Source of the DNA: Oceanisphaera profunda
Lineage (GTDB): Bacteria; Pseudomonadota; Gammaproteobacteria; Enterobacterales; Aeromonadaceae
Length of the DNA: 64,000 nucleotides
Assembly: GCF_002157895.1 (NCBI RefSeq)
Contig: NZ_CP021377.1
Coordinates: forward strand, 3,348,001-3,412,000
Direction: 5' to 3'
How positions within the stretch are numbered: position 1 is the stretch's first letter; every line of letters begins with the position of its first letter. The translations under genes were made by a program, and so were the position numbers. Positions 27,880 to 37,366 of the stretch are shown here, piece by piece. The notes under the pieces were generated by a model. It did not search any database and was not told the origin of the DNA. It saw nothing but the letters and a program-made list of their open reading frames with translations.

Positions 27880-28512
27880 TTATCGCAAATAAGGATTATG
27901 CAGGCGTTCGTGGCCAAAAGTACTCTCGGGGCCGTGGCCGGGGACGAAGGTGATGTCATCGCCGAGCGGCAGCAGGGTGTCCTTAATGGAGTTAATTAAG
28001 CTGCTATGACACCCCTGCGGAAAGTCACTGCGACCCACGCCACCATTAAAGATAACATCGCCCACAAAGGCCAAACGCTGAGTCGGGTGCACAAATACAA
28101 TATGTCCTGGCGTGTGGCCGGGGCAAAAATACACATCCATCACTTCTTCACCGACCTGCACCTTATCACCGGCTTGTAACCACAGCGTTGGGGTAAAGGC
28201 GAGAACAGGGCTTAAGCCAAACATCTGGGCTTGTTGGTCGAGGCCATTTATCCAAAACGCATCCTCGCGACTTGGCCCAATCACAGGCACAGATTTAACG
28301 GCCAGCAGCTCGCCGGTGGCGCCCACGTGATCTAAGTGACCGTGGGTCAATAAAATCGACTCCAGTGTGAGGCCGCGTTTCTCGATTTCGGCCAATAGGC
28401 GCGGTGTTTCACCGCCAGGATCTATTAAGGCGGCTTTGTTGGTGGCGGAGCACCACACCAGACTGCAGTTTTGGGCAAAGGCCGTGACCGGCAGCGTGAT
28501 GCGATTAAGCAT
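27880..28512 (-). CDS. YcbL-like metallo-beta-lactamase-fold hydrolase
   Basis: A 210-residue glyoxalase II-type hydrolase. The metal motif T-H-G-H-L-D-H is at residues 56-62, with further ligands in C-P-G-H-T-P-G-H, V-G-D-V-I-F and V-P-G-H-G-P. Length and the G-R-S-D-F-P segment match the short type II glyoxalase-like proteins (E. coli YcbL) rather than GloB, which has a longer C-terminal substrate domain. It probably hydrolyses S-lactoylglutathione or another thioester. Monocistronic by context. Confidence 0.9.
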   Translation of the reverse strand: MLNRITLPVTAFAQNCSLVWCSATNKAALIDPGGETPRLLAEIEKRGLTLESILLTHGHLDHVGATGELLAVKSVPVIGPSREDAFWINGLDQQAQMFGLSPVLAFTPTLWLQAGDKVQVGEEVMDVYFCPGHTPGHIVFVHPTQRLAFVGDVIFNGGVGRSDFPQGCHSSLINSIKDTLLPLGDDITFVPGHGPESTFGHERLHNPYLR

Positions 28513-28558
28513 GATGTTGTTTCCTTAAATTTTAACCTAAAAGAGAAAGAGTATTTTT

Positions 28559-28674
28559 GCCACGAAATACACGGAAGAAGACAAATGTACGAAAATATAA
28601 AGTTATGAAAATATAATATTTCTAATAACGATATTTATTTGGCTTTTATCCGTCGGTTCCGTGTATTCCGTGGC
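28559..28674. repeat. palindromic intergenic element, family B copy 2
   Basis: A 116-base element. The left end GCCACGAAATACACGGAA and the right end, read in reverse, GCCACGGAATACACGGAA match except at one position. Its middle is AT-rich and non-coding. Confidence 0.75.
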
Positions 28675-28732
28675 TTGAGAGTATTTAGTCTTCACACTCT
28701 GTTTAACATAATCAGTAAGCTGGCGCAGTGGT

Positions 28733-29842
28733 TTAAACTTGCTGCTTTGCCAACCAATGCGCGAGTTCTTCTTCATTGCCGCGCATGACTATGCGGTGTT
28801 CTTTACTGTCTTGATGGCGCAGATAAATAGGGTCGTAATAACGGCCTAAAAGATCGGTTATCCACTCTTGATGACCGTCGCAACCGTGGCCTAACAATTG
28901 CTGATTAATAGCGCCGGTCATTTGCTGGGAGAGCTGGCGCCAATCTCGATCCCCTAAGCGTTTGTATAAGCGCTTTAAGCTGTCTTGCAAATATTCACTT
29001 AAGCGTGAAACATCCCCATTAAAGCGCACCAGCATGGTTTCTACATAATCCTGCTGAATTTGGCGTACTCGCTGCTCAAATGGCACTTCTAATAGCAATA
29101 CGGGGACTTGCTGCATCCGCTCGTACACGCGCTTGGGCAGTGGGCAGCGGCCTATCATGGCACTTTCATCTTCCACCAGCCAAGACTCAATGCCAGCACG
29201 GCGCTGTTGTAAGCGGGCAATCGCCAAGCGGTTTTCAAAGTCGATGGGGGTGGGTTGTGGCTCAGCCCAGTGGCCAAAGCTGGAGCCTCTGTGATGGGCA
29301 TAGCCTTCCAAGTCTAATGACAACGGGCTGCGCGCCAGCCAATCTGTTTTGCCGCTACCAGTAAAGCCTGATAACACATAGCCTGGTTGCTCAAAGCCGG
29401 TTTCAATTTCTTGCAATAAGCGTTGGCGCAGCGCTTTATAGCCGCCTTCAACGCGGGTTACCGGCCGGCCAGCTTCTGCCAGCCATTGTTGTACGGTTTG
29501 GCTGCGCAGGCCCCCTCTAAAGCAATAAATCATGCCGTTAGGGTGCAAAGTCAGCCAGTTTAGCCAAGCCTGCAAGCGTTGCTCACGCAACTCGCCGTTT
29601 ACTAACGAATGGCCGAGGCTAATGGCCGCTGCTTGGCCTTGCTGTTTGTAACAGGTGCCCACTTGGGCGCGCTCGTCGTCTGTCATTAAAGGCAGATTGG
29701 TGGCGAGCGGAAAGGCACCTTCACTAAATTCAATGGGGGCGCGCAAGTCCAGTAACGGCACATCGTCCGCTAACAACTGGTCGTAATCTGCCGTTAATTT
29801 AACGGTTTTGTGCAATGCAATGCTGTTTTTCAACTCACTCAC
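28733..29842 (-). CDS. mnmH: tRNA 2-selenouridine synthase
   Basis: Replaces sulphur by selenium at the wobble 2-thiouridine of certain tRNAs, using selenophosphate from SelD. 369 residues: an N-terminal rhodanese domain with the catalytic Cys 107 in Y-C-F-R-G-G, then a P-loop G-F-T-G-S-G-K-T (159-166) and the C-terminal part. Its ATG at 29842 lies inside the end of selD (8-base overlap), so the two are translationally coupled. Also called selU or ybbB. Confidence 0.95.
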   Translation of the reverse strand: MSELKNSIALHKTVKLTADYDQLLADDVPLLDLRAPIEFSEGAFPLATNLPLMTDDERAQVGTCYKQQGQAAAISLGHSLVNGELREQRLQAWLNWLTLHPNGMIYCFRGGLRSQTVQQWLAEAGRPVTRVEGGYKALRQRLLQEIETGFEQPGYVLSGFTGSGKTDWLARSPLSLDLEGYAHHRGSSFGHWAEPQPTPIDFENRLAIARLQQRRAGIESWLVEDESAMIGRCPLPKRVYERMQQVPVLLLEVPFEQRVRQIQQDYVETMLVRFNGDVSRLSEYLQDSLKRLYKRLGDRDWRQLSQQMTGAINQQLLGHGCDGHQEWITDLLGRYYDPIYLRHQDSKEHRIVMRGNEEELAHWLAKQQV

Positions 29843-30872
29843 CCAGCACCTCGATGCGATGGGTGCTGGGAGCGGTCAGCTCGCCAATGGCGTTTAAGTG
29901 TAAGTCGTGTTGCTCAGCCAACTGTAAGAAATCATTAACTGCCGCAGGGCTCACTGCCACTAGCAAACCGCCACTGGTTTGCGGATCACATAAAATCTGT
30001 TGCTGGCGCGGGGTTAAGGGTGCCAACTTATGGCCGTAGGCTTCAAAGTTACGCAAAGTGCCACCCGGTGCGGCACCGGCGGCTAAATAATGATCCAGCT
30101 CAGGCAGCAGGGGGATCTTATCCATGTGCAAAACGGCACTGACATTCGCGCCATCACACACTTCCGCCAAATGCCCCATCAAACCAAAGCCGGTGACGTC
30201 TGTCATGGCGTTCACGCCGGCTAAGCGGGCAAAATCTTGGCCGGGTTTATTTAACTGACACATGACTTCAGCTGCCAAGGTGGCGTGCTCGGGCAATAAC
30301 AGGCCTTTTTTCTGGGCGGTCGATAAAATGCCAATGCCTAACGGTTTAGTCAGGAATAATAAATCGCCGGCGCGGGCGGTGTTGTTGCGTTTAACTTGAT
30401 CAAGCTGGATTTGACCGGTTACGGCCAAGCCAAAAATAGGCTCAGGCGCATCTATGCTGTGGCCACCGGCCAGTGAAATACCTGCGTCCATGCAGGCCTG
30501 ACGGCCGCCATCAATCACTTGCTGGGCAATTTCGGGTGCTAATACATTGACCGGCCAGCCCAAAATGGCAATGGCCACAATCGGCGTGCCGCCCATGGCA
30601 TACACATCGCTAATGGCGTTGGTGGCAGCAATGCGGCCAAAGGTGAAGGGGTCGTCGACGATGGGCATAAAGAAGTCGGTGGTGGAAATAATGCCCATGC
30701 CATTGCCAATATCGACCACGGCAGCGTCGTCCCGGCTGTCGTTACCCACGATTAAGCGCGGGTCATTAAAGCGTGGCAGTTGGCTGTGTAAAATGGTGTC
30801 GAGCACGGTGGGCGAAATTTTGCAGCCGCAGCCGGCGCCGTGGCTATATTGAGTGAGGTGTATGGGTTCCAC
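29835..30872 (-). CDS. selD: selenide, water dikinase
   Basis: Makes selenophosphate from selenide and ATP. The N-terminal motif H-G-A-G-C-G-C-K is present with the catalytic Cys 15 and Lys 18, so this is the Cys and not the selenocysteine form. Length is 345 residues, normal. The start is GTG at 30872, supported by CCAAGGAAG 7 bases upstream. It is first in a two-gene unit with mnmH; no selA or selB is in the window, so here selenium use is tied by context to tRNA modification. Confidence 0.96.
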   Translation of the reverse strand: MEPIHLTQYSHGAGCGCKISPTVLDTILHSQLPRFNDPRLIVGNDSRDDAAVVDIGNGMGIISTTDFFMPIVDDPFTFGRIAATNAISDVYAMGGTPIVAIAILGWPVNVLAPEIAQQVIDGGRQACMDAGISLAGGHSIDAPEPIFGLAVTGQIQLDQVKRNNTARAGDLLFLTKPLGIGILSTAQKKGLLLPEHATLAAEVMCQLNKPGQDFARLAGVNAMTDVTGFGLMGHLAEVCDGANVSAVLHMDKIPLLPELDHYLAAGAAPGGTLRNFEAYGHKLAPLTPRQQQILCDPQTSGGLLVAVSPAAVNDFLQLAEQHDLHLNAIGELTAPSTHRIEVLGE

Positions 30873-31024
30873 TTGGGCTTCCTTGGGTTCACTGACAGAA
30901 AGCGGTCATACTACTCCTAACGGGCAGGGCTGTGAATAAAGAACACGGGGTTTGTGAGGGCAAGCAGGGTGGCTGGGCGTAAGAGAAGAGTGGTCAGGGC
31001 TTGATTTGGGCTTAAGTTTCCCAT

Positions 31025-31059
31025 AAAAAAAGGCGCAAGATGATGACATCTCACGCCTT
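31025..31059 (-). terminator. Rho-independent terminator of rlmI
   Basis: Read on the minus strand: AAGGCGTGAGATG, loop TCAT, CATCTTGCGCCTT, then a run of T. A 13-pair stem with two G-T wobbles, followed by seven T. Confidence 0.85.
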
Positions 31060-31108
31060 AGGTCTCACCCCTCGCTTTTTATTGGGTGCTGTGTCATCGA
31101 CAACTTCC

Positions 31109-31147
31109 GCCTTCGGCGAAATGCGAGAGCAAGCGTTCGCCTACAAA
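31109..31147. repeat. REP-like repeat, family D copy 1
   Basis: GCCTTCGGCG followed by AATGCGAGAGCAAGCG and TTCGCCTACAAA. The last 28 bases recur exactly at 41373-41400, again after a short GCC..GGC hairpin. Confidence 0.75.
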
Positions 31148-31198
31148 GACTGTGCATCGGTTTGGCAAGGGTGTGCTTCACGCCTCACAGCAAAGCGA

Positions 31199-32407
31199 TT
31201 ACCAAGCTTGTACCACTAGGCCTTTTAAGTAATGACCTTCTGGGTAAGCGGTGCCAATCGGGTGATCCGCCGCTTGGTTTAAACGCTCCAGAATTTGCGC
31301 ATCGCGCCCGGCATCCAGTGCCGCATCGGCCACCACTTTTTGGAACAAATCTTGGCTCATCAAACCCGAGCAAGAGAAGGTCAGCAAAATGCCGCCAGCA
31401 TTAAGCAGCTGAAAGGCCAGCATATTAATGTCTTTATAACCGCGACAGGCACCATTGAGCTGGGCTTTGCTCTCGGCAAATTTTGGCGGATCCAGCACTA
31501 TTACATCAAAACGTTGACCTTGTTCGCGATAAGTACGCAGCAACTTAAACACATCGGCTTGTTCAAATTTAACGCGGCTTAAGTCCAGCTTATTGAGGGT
31601 TACGTTCTGCTCGGCCAAGGCCAATGCGGACTCTGACATATCGACGTTGATAACTTCTGCAGCACCGCCTTTTAGCGCGTATACGCCAAAGGTGCCTGTG
31701 TAGCTAAAGCAGTTTAATACGCGCTTATCTTTACAATAACGGGCGGCAATGCGGCGGTTATCGCGCTGATCCAGATAAAAACCGGTCTTATGACCGTTTT
31801 CAACGTCGACCAAGATTTTTACGCCTGGGTTTCCTGCAGTTGCGTTTTCTTCAATCACAATCGGCTGCTCGGGCAAGGTGCCAGACAAGACGCCTTTGCG
31901 CTCGGCCAGGCCTTCTTTCTTGCGCACAGCTACATCAGAGCGCTCATAAATACAGGCATCGGGGTACAAGGTATTCAGTGCGGCCACTATGGCTTTACGC
32001 CAGCGCTCGGCACCCGTGCTCAATAGCTGACACACCACCACTTGGTCATACACGTCTATGGTGACGCCGGGCAAACCGTCAGACTCAGCGGCGCATAACC
32101 GGTAACCGGTTAAGCCTTGCTCATCAATCAATGGCTGGCGGCTGTCTTTGGCACGGGTTAAGCGCCGTAAAAAAAAGGCCTCGTCGATCACTTCGTCTTT
32201 ATCAAAGCTCCACACGCGGGCGCGAATTTGCGACTGGGGAGAGTAAAAACCTCGGGCGAGCCATTCGCCTTTTTGACTAACAATATCCACCGTATCGCCG
32301 GCGTTTGGTTGGCCGAGTACCTTATCTACGGCACGAGAAAACACCCAAGGGTGGCGACGTTGTAGGGACTTTTCTCGTCCGGCGATCAGAGTAACTGTGA
32401 TGGTCAT
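31199..32407 (-). CDS. rlmI: 23S rRNA m5C1962 methyltransferase
   Basis: Methylates C1962 of 23S rRNA using SAM. It has an N-terminal PUA-like RNA-binding part ([15 protein letters not shown]), a middle beta domain, and a Rossmann methyltransferase domain with [15 protein letters not shown] and the catalytic F-S-C-S-G. It closely follows E. coli RlmI throughout. The start at 32407 (402 residues) is chosen to match family length; an ATG two codons upstream (32413) is equally possible, as neither has a clear ribosome site. Confidence 0.94.
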   Translation of the reverse strand: MTITVTLIAGREKSLQRRHPWVFSRAVDKVLGQPNAGDTVDIVSQKGEWLARGFYSPQSQIRARVWSFDKDEVIDEAFFLRRLTRAKDSRQPLIDEQGLTGYRLCAAESDGLPGVTIDVYDQVVVCQLLSTGAERWRKAIVAALNTLYPDACIYERSDVAVRKKEGLAERKGVLSGTLPEQPIVIEENATAGNPGVKILVDVENGHKTGFYLDQRDNRRIAARYCKDKRVLNCFSYTGTFGVYALKGGAAEVINVDMSESALALAEQNVTLNKLDLSRVKFEQADVFKLLRTYREQGQRFDVIVLDPPKFAESKAQLNGACRGYKDINMLAFQLLNAGGILLTFSCSGLMSQDLFQKVVADAALDAGRDAQILERLNQAADHPIGTAYPEGHYLKGLVVQAW

Positions 32408-32533
32408 GGGCATGCTATGTAAAGGAAGCGGGCAGTGATTTTAAAGGGTTGCGCCACTAAGCACAAATAAGCCGCGAAAATAAATATTAAAACGGCGAAT
32501 GCCGCTCATTTTTACTACCTCACGCATCGGATA

Positions 32534-32561
32534 TTGACATGCGTTTAATCATATATATGAT
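32534..32561 (+). promoter_or_regulatory. sigma-70 promoter of the ars operon
   Basis: TTGACA (32534-32539), a 16-base spacer, and TATGAT (32556-32561): a near-consensus promoter about 45 bases before arsR. Confidence 0.8.
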
Positions 32562-32571
32562 TATTCGCATG
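32538..32571. promoter_or_regulatory. probable ArsR operator (34-bp dyad)
   Basis: CATGCG and CGCATG flank the perfect 16-bp palindrome AATCATATATATGATT (32547-32562); 15 of 17 positions match across the dyad. It covers the spacer and -10 box of the promoter, the right place for a repressor that blocks polymerase. Confidence 0.75.
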
Positions 32572-32604
32572 TTTGATTATTTGTATGTGTGGGAGTAAGT
32601 GGTC

Positions 32605-32937
32605 ATGTCGCCGTTGGTGTTTTTTAAATGCCTTGCCGAAGACACGCGCTTAAAGTCTTTGCTGCTGATCTTTCAACATCAAGAGCTGTGCGTTTGCGAT
32701 CTGCAACAGGCATTGCAGCTAAGCCAGCCTAAGGTGTCTCGCCATTTGGCTGAGCTGCGAAAATGCGAGTTATTGATGGATGAACGCCGCGGCAAGTGGG
32801 TCTATTACCGTTTACACCCAGAGTTGCCGAGTTGGGCCCGCCAAATATTGCAGCAAACCGCCGCCCATCATCCGGACTATTTACAACACTGCGAGCAACA
32901 ATTGACTCGTGACTCCACATCATGTGAGCGTGAATAA
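32605..32937 (+). CDS. arsR: ArsR-family arsenite-responsive repressor
   Basis: A 110-residue winged-helix repressor that leaves DNA when it binds As(III) or Sb(III). The metalloid site E-L-C-V-C-D-L has Cys 29 and Cys 31, as in plasmid/E. coli ArsR, and it is followed by the recognition helix S-Q-P-K-V-S-R-H-L-A and the wing G-K-W-V-Y-Y-R-L. The start at 32605 is a little better spaced from GGGAG than the GTG at 32599. It is the first gene of the ars operon and probably binds the dyad at 32538-32571. Confidence 0.93.
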   Translation: MSPLVFFKCLAEDTRLKSLLLIFQHQELCVCDLQQALQLSQPKVSRHLAELRKCELLMDERRGKWVYYRLHPELPSWARQILQQTAAHHPDYLQHCEQQLTRDSTSCERE

Positions 32938-33450
32938 ATGAAAATTTTATATATTTGTACCCATAATCGCTGTCGTAGCATCTTGTCTGAAGCCGTGACT
33001 CAGCATAATGGCCAAGGGCTACTTGAGGCGAGAAGTGCCGGCAGTCAGCCCGCGGGTGCCGTGCATCCATTATCTTTGGTGTATTTAGCCGAGGCGGGAA
33101 TTAATACCGCTGAACTGCGCAGTCAGTCTTGGGATGAATTCGAGGATTTTGCACCGGATGTAGTAATTACGGTGTGCGACAGTGCGGCGGCAGAAACGTG
33201 CCCAGTATGGTTTGGTAACAGCTTAGTCCTGCATTGGGGTTTGGTGGATCCGTCTAAATTAACCGGTACCGATGAAGAGCTGGCGGACGCCTTTCGCCAC
33301 GCTATTCGCTTAATCAATGACAGAGTAGACGCTCTACTAACCGTGGCGCGCCAAGAGCCAGCACAGTGGCCCGCAGCCCTGTCTTTATTAGCCGCACAGC
33401 TCGCAAGTAAAGAGTCCCCAGATACACAGCCTTCAGGAGTGAACCCATGA
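32938..33450 (+). CDS. arsC: arsenate reductase, low-molecular-weight phosphatase type
   Basis: Reduces arsenate to arsenite for export. A 170-residue protein with the P-loop C-T-H-N-R-C-R-S (Cys 7, Arg 13) at the N-terminus and two further Cys (80 and 88) in [10 protein letters not shown], the spacing used for the disulphide relay in thioredoxin-coupled ArsC. The C-terminus is about 30 residues longer than in S. aureus ArsC. The ATG directly follows the arsR stop codon. Alternatively the electron donor may be glutathione, which the sequence does not settle. Confidence 0.9.
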   Translation: MKILYICTHNRCRSILSEAVTQHNGQGLLEARSAGSQPAGAVHPLSLVYLAEAGINTAELRSQSWDEFEDFAPDVVITVCDSAAAETCPVWFGNSLVLHWGLVDPSKLTGTDEELADAFRHAIRLINDRVDALLTVARQEPAQWPAALSLLAAQLASKESPDTQPSGVNP

Positions 33451-34175
33451 GCCTAACCGACATCAGTTTGCCAGATCTTAGTTTACCCAATATAGACGAG
33501 CAGCATTTTCAGTTACCGCACTTCTCCCACACAGAGACCGGTGCCCATAAGCCGCGCATCTTGCTGCTGTATGGCTCTTTGCGCCAGCGCTCTTTTAGTC
33601 GGTTAGTGGTGGAAGAATGCGCCCGTTTACTGCTGTTTATGGGGGCGGACGTGCGCATTTATAATCCCACCGGCTTGCCGTTGGCTGATGGCGATGATGT
33701 CGAACACGCCAAAGTACAAGAGTTGCGTGAGCTCGTGAACTGGTCAGAGGGCCAAGTGTGGTGCTCGCCGGAGCGCCATGGCGCCATGACGGGCGTGATG
33801 AAAACCCAAATTGATTGGATACCGCTTAGCCTAGGCGCGGTACGTCCCAGCCAAGGTAAAACCCTGGCGGTAATGCAAGTATGTGGCGGTTCTCAGTCAT
33901 TTAATGCGGTGAATCAGCTGCGTATTTTAGGGCGTTGGATGCGCATGATCACCATTCCTAATCAGTCTTCGGTGGCCAAGGCATTTATGGAGTTTGATGA
34001 TAACGATCGCATGAAACCTTCGCCTTATTACAATCGCATCGTCGATGTGATGGAAGAGTTGCTGAAGTTCACGCTACTCACCCGTGATAACAGCGCCTAT
34101 TTAACGGATCGTTATTCAGAGCGCGTAGAAACTGGCGAACAGTTGATAAACAGAGTCAATCAAACTGCCTTGTAG
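33447..34175 (+). CDS. arsH: ArsH, NADPH-dependent FMN reductase of the arsenic operon
   Basis: A 242-residue flavodoxin-like oxidoreductase. [12 protein letters not shown] is the phosphate-binding loop, and [10 protein letters not shown] and [10 protein letters not shown] complete the ArsH signature. Reported roles are NADPH:FMN reduction and oxidation of trivalent organoarsenicals to the less toxic pentavalent forms. It overlaps arsC by 4 bases (ATGA) with AGGAG upstream, so it is cotranslated. Confidence 0.95.
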   Translation: MSLTDISLPDLSLPNIDEQHFQLPHFSHTETGAHKPRILLLYGSLRQRSFSRLVVEECARLLLFMGADVRIYNPTGLPLADGDDVEHAKVQELRELVNWSEGQVWCSPERHGAMTGVMKTQIDWIPLSLGAVRPSQGKTLAVMQVCGGSQSFNAVNQLRILGRWMRMITIPNQSSVAKAFMEFDDNDRMKPSPYYNRIVDVMEELLKFTLLTRDNSAYLTDRYSERVETGEQLINRVNQTAL

Positions 34176-34247
34176 CCTTGTAGGTCAGGAATCATGCAGG
34201 TCAGAAATCAGGTAAATCAGAAATCAGGTAGATCAGGAATAAATCAG

Positions 34248-35282
34248 ATGGGCGTATTTGAACGTTATTTATCGGTGTGGGTTGGCTTAAGCATAGTGGC
34301 GGGCGTGCTGTTAGGCCAAGCGGTGCCCGGTGTGTTTGCAAGTTTGGCCCATTTAGAATTTGCGCACGTGAACTTAGTGGTGGCGGTACTGATTTGGGTG
34401 ATGATCACGCCCATGATGATCCAAATCGACTTTGCCGCCGTAAAAGATGTGGGCAAAAAGCCTAAAGGTTTGCTTTTAACGCTGGTGATTAACTGGCTGG
34501 TGAAACCCTTTACCATGGCTTTTTTAGGTTGGTTATTTTTTCGCGTGCTGTTCGCCCCTTGGGTGGATCCGAGCACGGCGGGGGAATACATAGCCGGCAT
34601 GATCTTACTGGGCGTAGCACCCTGTACGGCCATGGTGTTTGTGTGGAGCCAGCTCACGCGCGGCGACCCTAACTACACCTTGGTGCAAGTGTCGGTTAAT
34701 AACCTGATCATGGTGTTTGCTTTTGCGCCTTTGGCCGCCTTGTTGCTGGGCATGAACGCCATTGCGGTACCTTGGCAGACCTTATTGTTATCGGTGGGCT
34801 TGTATGTAGTGCTGCCACTGGTCGCCGGTATTCTTATCCGCTTGCTGTGGCTACGTCTGCAAAGTAAAAAGCCGGCGCCACAACCGGTATCGGTATTGGT
34901 GGCGCGTTGTAAGCCTTGGTCGATATTGGGTTTACTGGCCACGGTAGTGCTGTTATTTGGCCTGCAAGCGCCGACTATAGTGGCGAAGCCGTTAGTGATT
35001 GGCTTAATCGCCATTCCTTTAATGCTGCAAACCTACGGTATTTTCGCGCTGGGTTATTGGCTGGCGCTAAAACTCAAGCTCCGCCACAACATAGCCGCTC
35101 CCGCTTGCATGATTGGCACCTCTAACTTTTTTGAGTTAGCGGTCGCGGTGGCCATAGGGTTATTTGGCCTACATTCAGGCGCAGCACTGGCCACAGTAGT
35201 AGGCGTGTTAGTAGAAGTGCCGGTGATGCTCTCGTTAGTATGGTTTGCCAACCGCACTCGGCCCTGGTTTGAGAGCGCGTGA
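34248..35282 (+). CDS. acr3: Acr3 arsenite efflux transporter
   Basis: A 344-residue inner-membrane protein with about ten helices that exports arsenite. The family's conserved Cys is in [13 protein letters not shown]; the opening R-Y-L-S-V-W-V-G-L and the late [10 protein letters not shown] are also typical of Acr3 rather than ArsB. The start at 34248 (AGGA about 10 bases upstream) gives the normal N-terminus. The in-frame ATG at 34194 would add residues coded by a short direct repeat (ATCAGAAATCAGGTA-like), which is unlikely to be protein. Confidence 0.94.
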   Translation: MGVFERYLSVWVGLSIVAGVLLGQAVPGVFASLAHLEFAHVNLVVAVLIWVMITPMMIQIDFAAVKDVGKKPKGLLLTLVINWLVKPFTMAFLGWLFFRVLFAPWVDPSTAGEYIAGMILLGVAPCTAMVFVWSQLTRGDPNYTLVQVSVNNLIMVFAFAPLAALLLGMNAIAVPWQTLLLSVGLYVVLPLVAGILIRLLWLRLQSKKPAPQPVSVLVARCKPWSILGLLATVVLLFGLQAPTIVAKPLVIGLIAIPLMLQTYGIFALGYWLALKLKLRHNIAAPACMIGTSNFFELAVAVAIGLFGLHSGAALATVVGVLVEVPVMLSLVWFANRTRPWFESA

Positions 35283-35368
35283 GGTGGGAAGTGAAGCGCG
35301 AGTGTAAATTGTAGATACTCTGTGGGGGGCAAGATTTTACGCCGCTCTGTTGTGATACTCCCTTATTC

Positions 35369-35460
35369 CGTCATTGCGAGCGTAGCGCGGCAATCCATGC
35401 TACAGCGGCGCGGTACATAACTATGGATTGCCGCGTCGTTGCACTCCTCGCAACGACCAA
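35369..35460. repeat. palindromic intergenic element with GGCAATCCAT arms
   Basis: Begins with CGTCATTGCGAGC and ends with CTCGCAACGACC. The inner arms GCGGCAATCCAT and ATGGATTGCCGC are exact complements about 23 bases apart. It folds as one long hairpin and has no coding capacity. Confidence 0.8.
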
Positions 35461-35572
35461 GGGGTTTGGCTCTGGCCTGTTGTTGGGTCGGCCTATTTTA
35501 ATAAAGAGTATTCGACCGGCTTGGAGTTGCGGGCTACAACAGACATAACATTTGTTACCTAACCCAAATAAA

Positions 35573-35596
35573 AACACCGAGCATCTGCTCGGTGTT
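35573..35596 (-). terminator. Rho-independent terminator of the fumarase gene
   Basis: AACACCGAGC, loop of four, GCTCGGTGTT: an exact 10-bp stem followed on the minus strand by TTTTA. Confidence 0.85.
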
Positions 35597-35608
35597 TCAG
35601 TATTCTTT

Positions 35609-35639
35609 CACGATTCACGATTCACGATTCACGATTCAC
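35609..35639. repeat. 7-bp tandem repeat, CACGATT x4, at the fumarase stop codon
   Basis: Four exact CACGATT units plus a partial fifth. The partial unit contains the stop codon of the minus-strand fumarase gene (35636-35638). Confidence 0.9.
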
Positions 35640-37159
35640 TGGGAACTGAGTCGGGCATCCAGCTCTTCGATTTTGGCGCGCCAAATGGCGGGGCCGGTGA
35701 CGTGGGCGTTATTGCCCTCGCTGTCTACCGCCACTGTTACCGGCATGTCTTCCACCTCAAACTCATAGATGGCTTCCATACCTAAGTCTTCAAAGGCCAC
35801 CACGCGGGCTTTCTTCACCGCCTTGGCGACCAAGTAAGCGGCACCGCCTACGGCCATTAGGTACACGGCTTTATGCTGCTTGATAGACTCAACGGTAGCG
35901 GGGCCGCGTTCTGCCTTGCCGACCATGCCGATCAAACCGGCTTGCTCTAGCATCATGTCAGTAAACTTATCCATGCGGGTCGCAGTAGTGGGGCCAGCAG
36001 GGCCCACGGCTTCATCACCAATGGCATCTACTGGGCCAACGTAATAGATAAAGCGGTCTTTAAAATCAACCGGCAGCGTTTCGCCGTTACTGAGCATTTC
36101 TTGAATACGCTTGTGGGCGGCGTCGCGACCGGTCAGTAACTTGCCAGACAACAACACAGTTTCGCCCATTTTCCACTCTTTGATCTCGGCCCGCGTAACC
36201 GTATCTAAATTTACGCGGCGTGCGCTATCGCCCACCTCCCAGGTCACTTCTGGCCAGTCTTCCAGTCTTGGCGGCGTAAGTTCCGCCGGCCCTGAGCCGT
36301 TTAGCGTAAAGTGCACGTGGCGAGTGGCGGCACAGTTAGGGATCATTACCACCGGCTTTGAGGCCGCGTGGGTTGGGGCGGACATAATTTTGATGTCCAC
36401 GACCGTGGTGAGTCCACCTAGGCCTTGGGCACCAATACCCAGCTTATTGGCTCGTTCAAAGATGTCTAAGCGCAGCTTTTCTTCGGTAGTAACAGCACCG
36501 CGCTCGATCAGCTCATGAATATCCACCGGATCCATTAATGACTCTTTGGCCAGCACCGCGGCTTTCTCGGCGGTGCCACCAATACCAATGCCCAACATAC
36601 CCGGTGGGCACCAACCGGCACCCATAGTGGGCAGTGTTTTTAACACCCACTCGGCTACGTCATCGGACGGGTTAAGCATGGCCATCTTGGCTTTGTTCTC
36701 AGAGCCACCGCCTTTGGCCGCAATGGCCACTTCCACTTCTGCGCCTGGCACCATGTCGATGTGCACCACAGATGGGGTATTGTCTTTGGTGTTGATACGC
36801 TTACCGGCCGGATCCGCCACAATTGAGGCGCGCAGCGGATTATCGGGATTTAGGTAGGCACGACGTACGCCTTCATCCACCATTTCTTGTACTGTTAAGT
36901 CGCTGTCCCACTGCACTTGCATGCCAATTTTTACGAAGCAGGTGACAATGCCGGTGTCTTGGCAGATGGGACGATGACCTTCGGCGGCCATACGCGAGTT
37001 AATTAAAATTTGCGCGATGGCGTCTTTGGCGGCGGTGCTTTGTTCTTTTAAATAGGCTTTTTCTAGCGCTTGTACGAAGTCCAAGGGATGGTAGTAAGAA
37101 ATGTATTGCAGCGCATCGGCAACTGATTCGATAAAGTCCTGCTTTTTGATAATGCTCAT
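35636..37159 (-). CDS. class I fumarate hydratase (4Fe-4S)
   Basis: Interconverts fumarate and malate in the TCA cycle using an oxygen-sensitive 4Fe-4S cluster. The 507-residue protein has the three cluster Cys regions: R-P-I-C-Q-D-T-G (Cys 66), G-W-C-P-P-G-M near 185, and I-P-N-C-A-A-T-R-H near 277. C-terminal beta domain is present (L-L-S-G-K-L-L-T-G-R-D-A-A-H). It could be named fumA or fumB; sequence alone does not choose. AGGAAG lies upstream of the ATG at 37159. Confidence 0.94.
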   Translation of the reverse strand: MSIIKKQDFIESVADALQYISYYHPLDFVQALEKAYLKEQSTAAKDAIAQILINSRMAAEGHRPICQDTGIVTCFVKIGMQVQWDSDLTVQEMVDEGVRRAYLNPDNPLRASIVADPAGKRINTKDNTPSVVHIDMVPGAEVEVAIAAKGGGSENKAKMAMLNPSDDVAEWVLKTLPTMGAGWCPPGMLGIGIGGTAEKAAVLAKESLMDPVDIHELIERGAVTTEEKLRLDIFERANKLGIGAQGLGGLTTVVDIKIMSAPTHAASKPVVMIPNCAATRHVHFTLNGSGPAELTPPRLEDWPEVTWEVGDSARRVNLDTVTRAEIKEWKMGETVLLSGKLLTGRDAAHKRIQEMLSNGETLPVDFKDRFIYYVGPVDAIGDEAVGPAGPTTATRMDKFTDMMLEQAGLIGMVGKAERGPATVESIKQHKAVYLMAVGGAAYLVAKAVKKARVVAFEDLGMEAIYEFEVEDMPVTVAVDSEGNNAHVTGPAIWRAKIEELDARLSSQ

Positions 37160-37366
37160 GGCTTCCTCTTGCGGGTCTGCGGTGGCTCAGAGTTGGGGCA
37201 ATATAATGGCCTTATAGTTCGAGGTCTGTATTTATGACTCGAAAAATAAGGCACGGCACCAGACTCGGCTCTGTATTGTTATATTGGCGCTATGATACGC
37301 TTCACCGCCCTAAGCTGGCCAGCCTGAGCGCCGGGCAGATGTCAAAACTGTCGAGTGGATTACAAA

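Larger units (their letters stand above)
30873..31198. other. intergenic region with terminator and REP-like hairpin
   Basis: Gap between selD and rlmI, both on the minus strand. It holds the rlmI terminator (31025-31059) and a REP-like sequence (31109-31147), both listed separately. Confidence 0.6.
35283..35635. other. intergenic region with repeats
   Basis: Gap between convergent acr3 and the fumarase gene. It holds a CGTCATTGCGAG-type palindromic element, a terminator and a 7-bp tandem repeat, listed separately. Confidence 0.6.

Noticed and set aside
34194-34247. N-terminal extension of Acr3
   Set aside because: The segment is built of short direct repeats and precedes the conserved Acr3 start at 34248, which has its own ribosome site.
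35609-35639. CRISPR-like repeat
   Set aside because: The unit is 7 bases without spacers; it is a simple tandem repeat.
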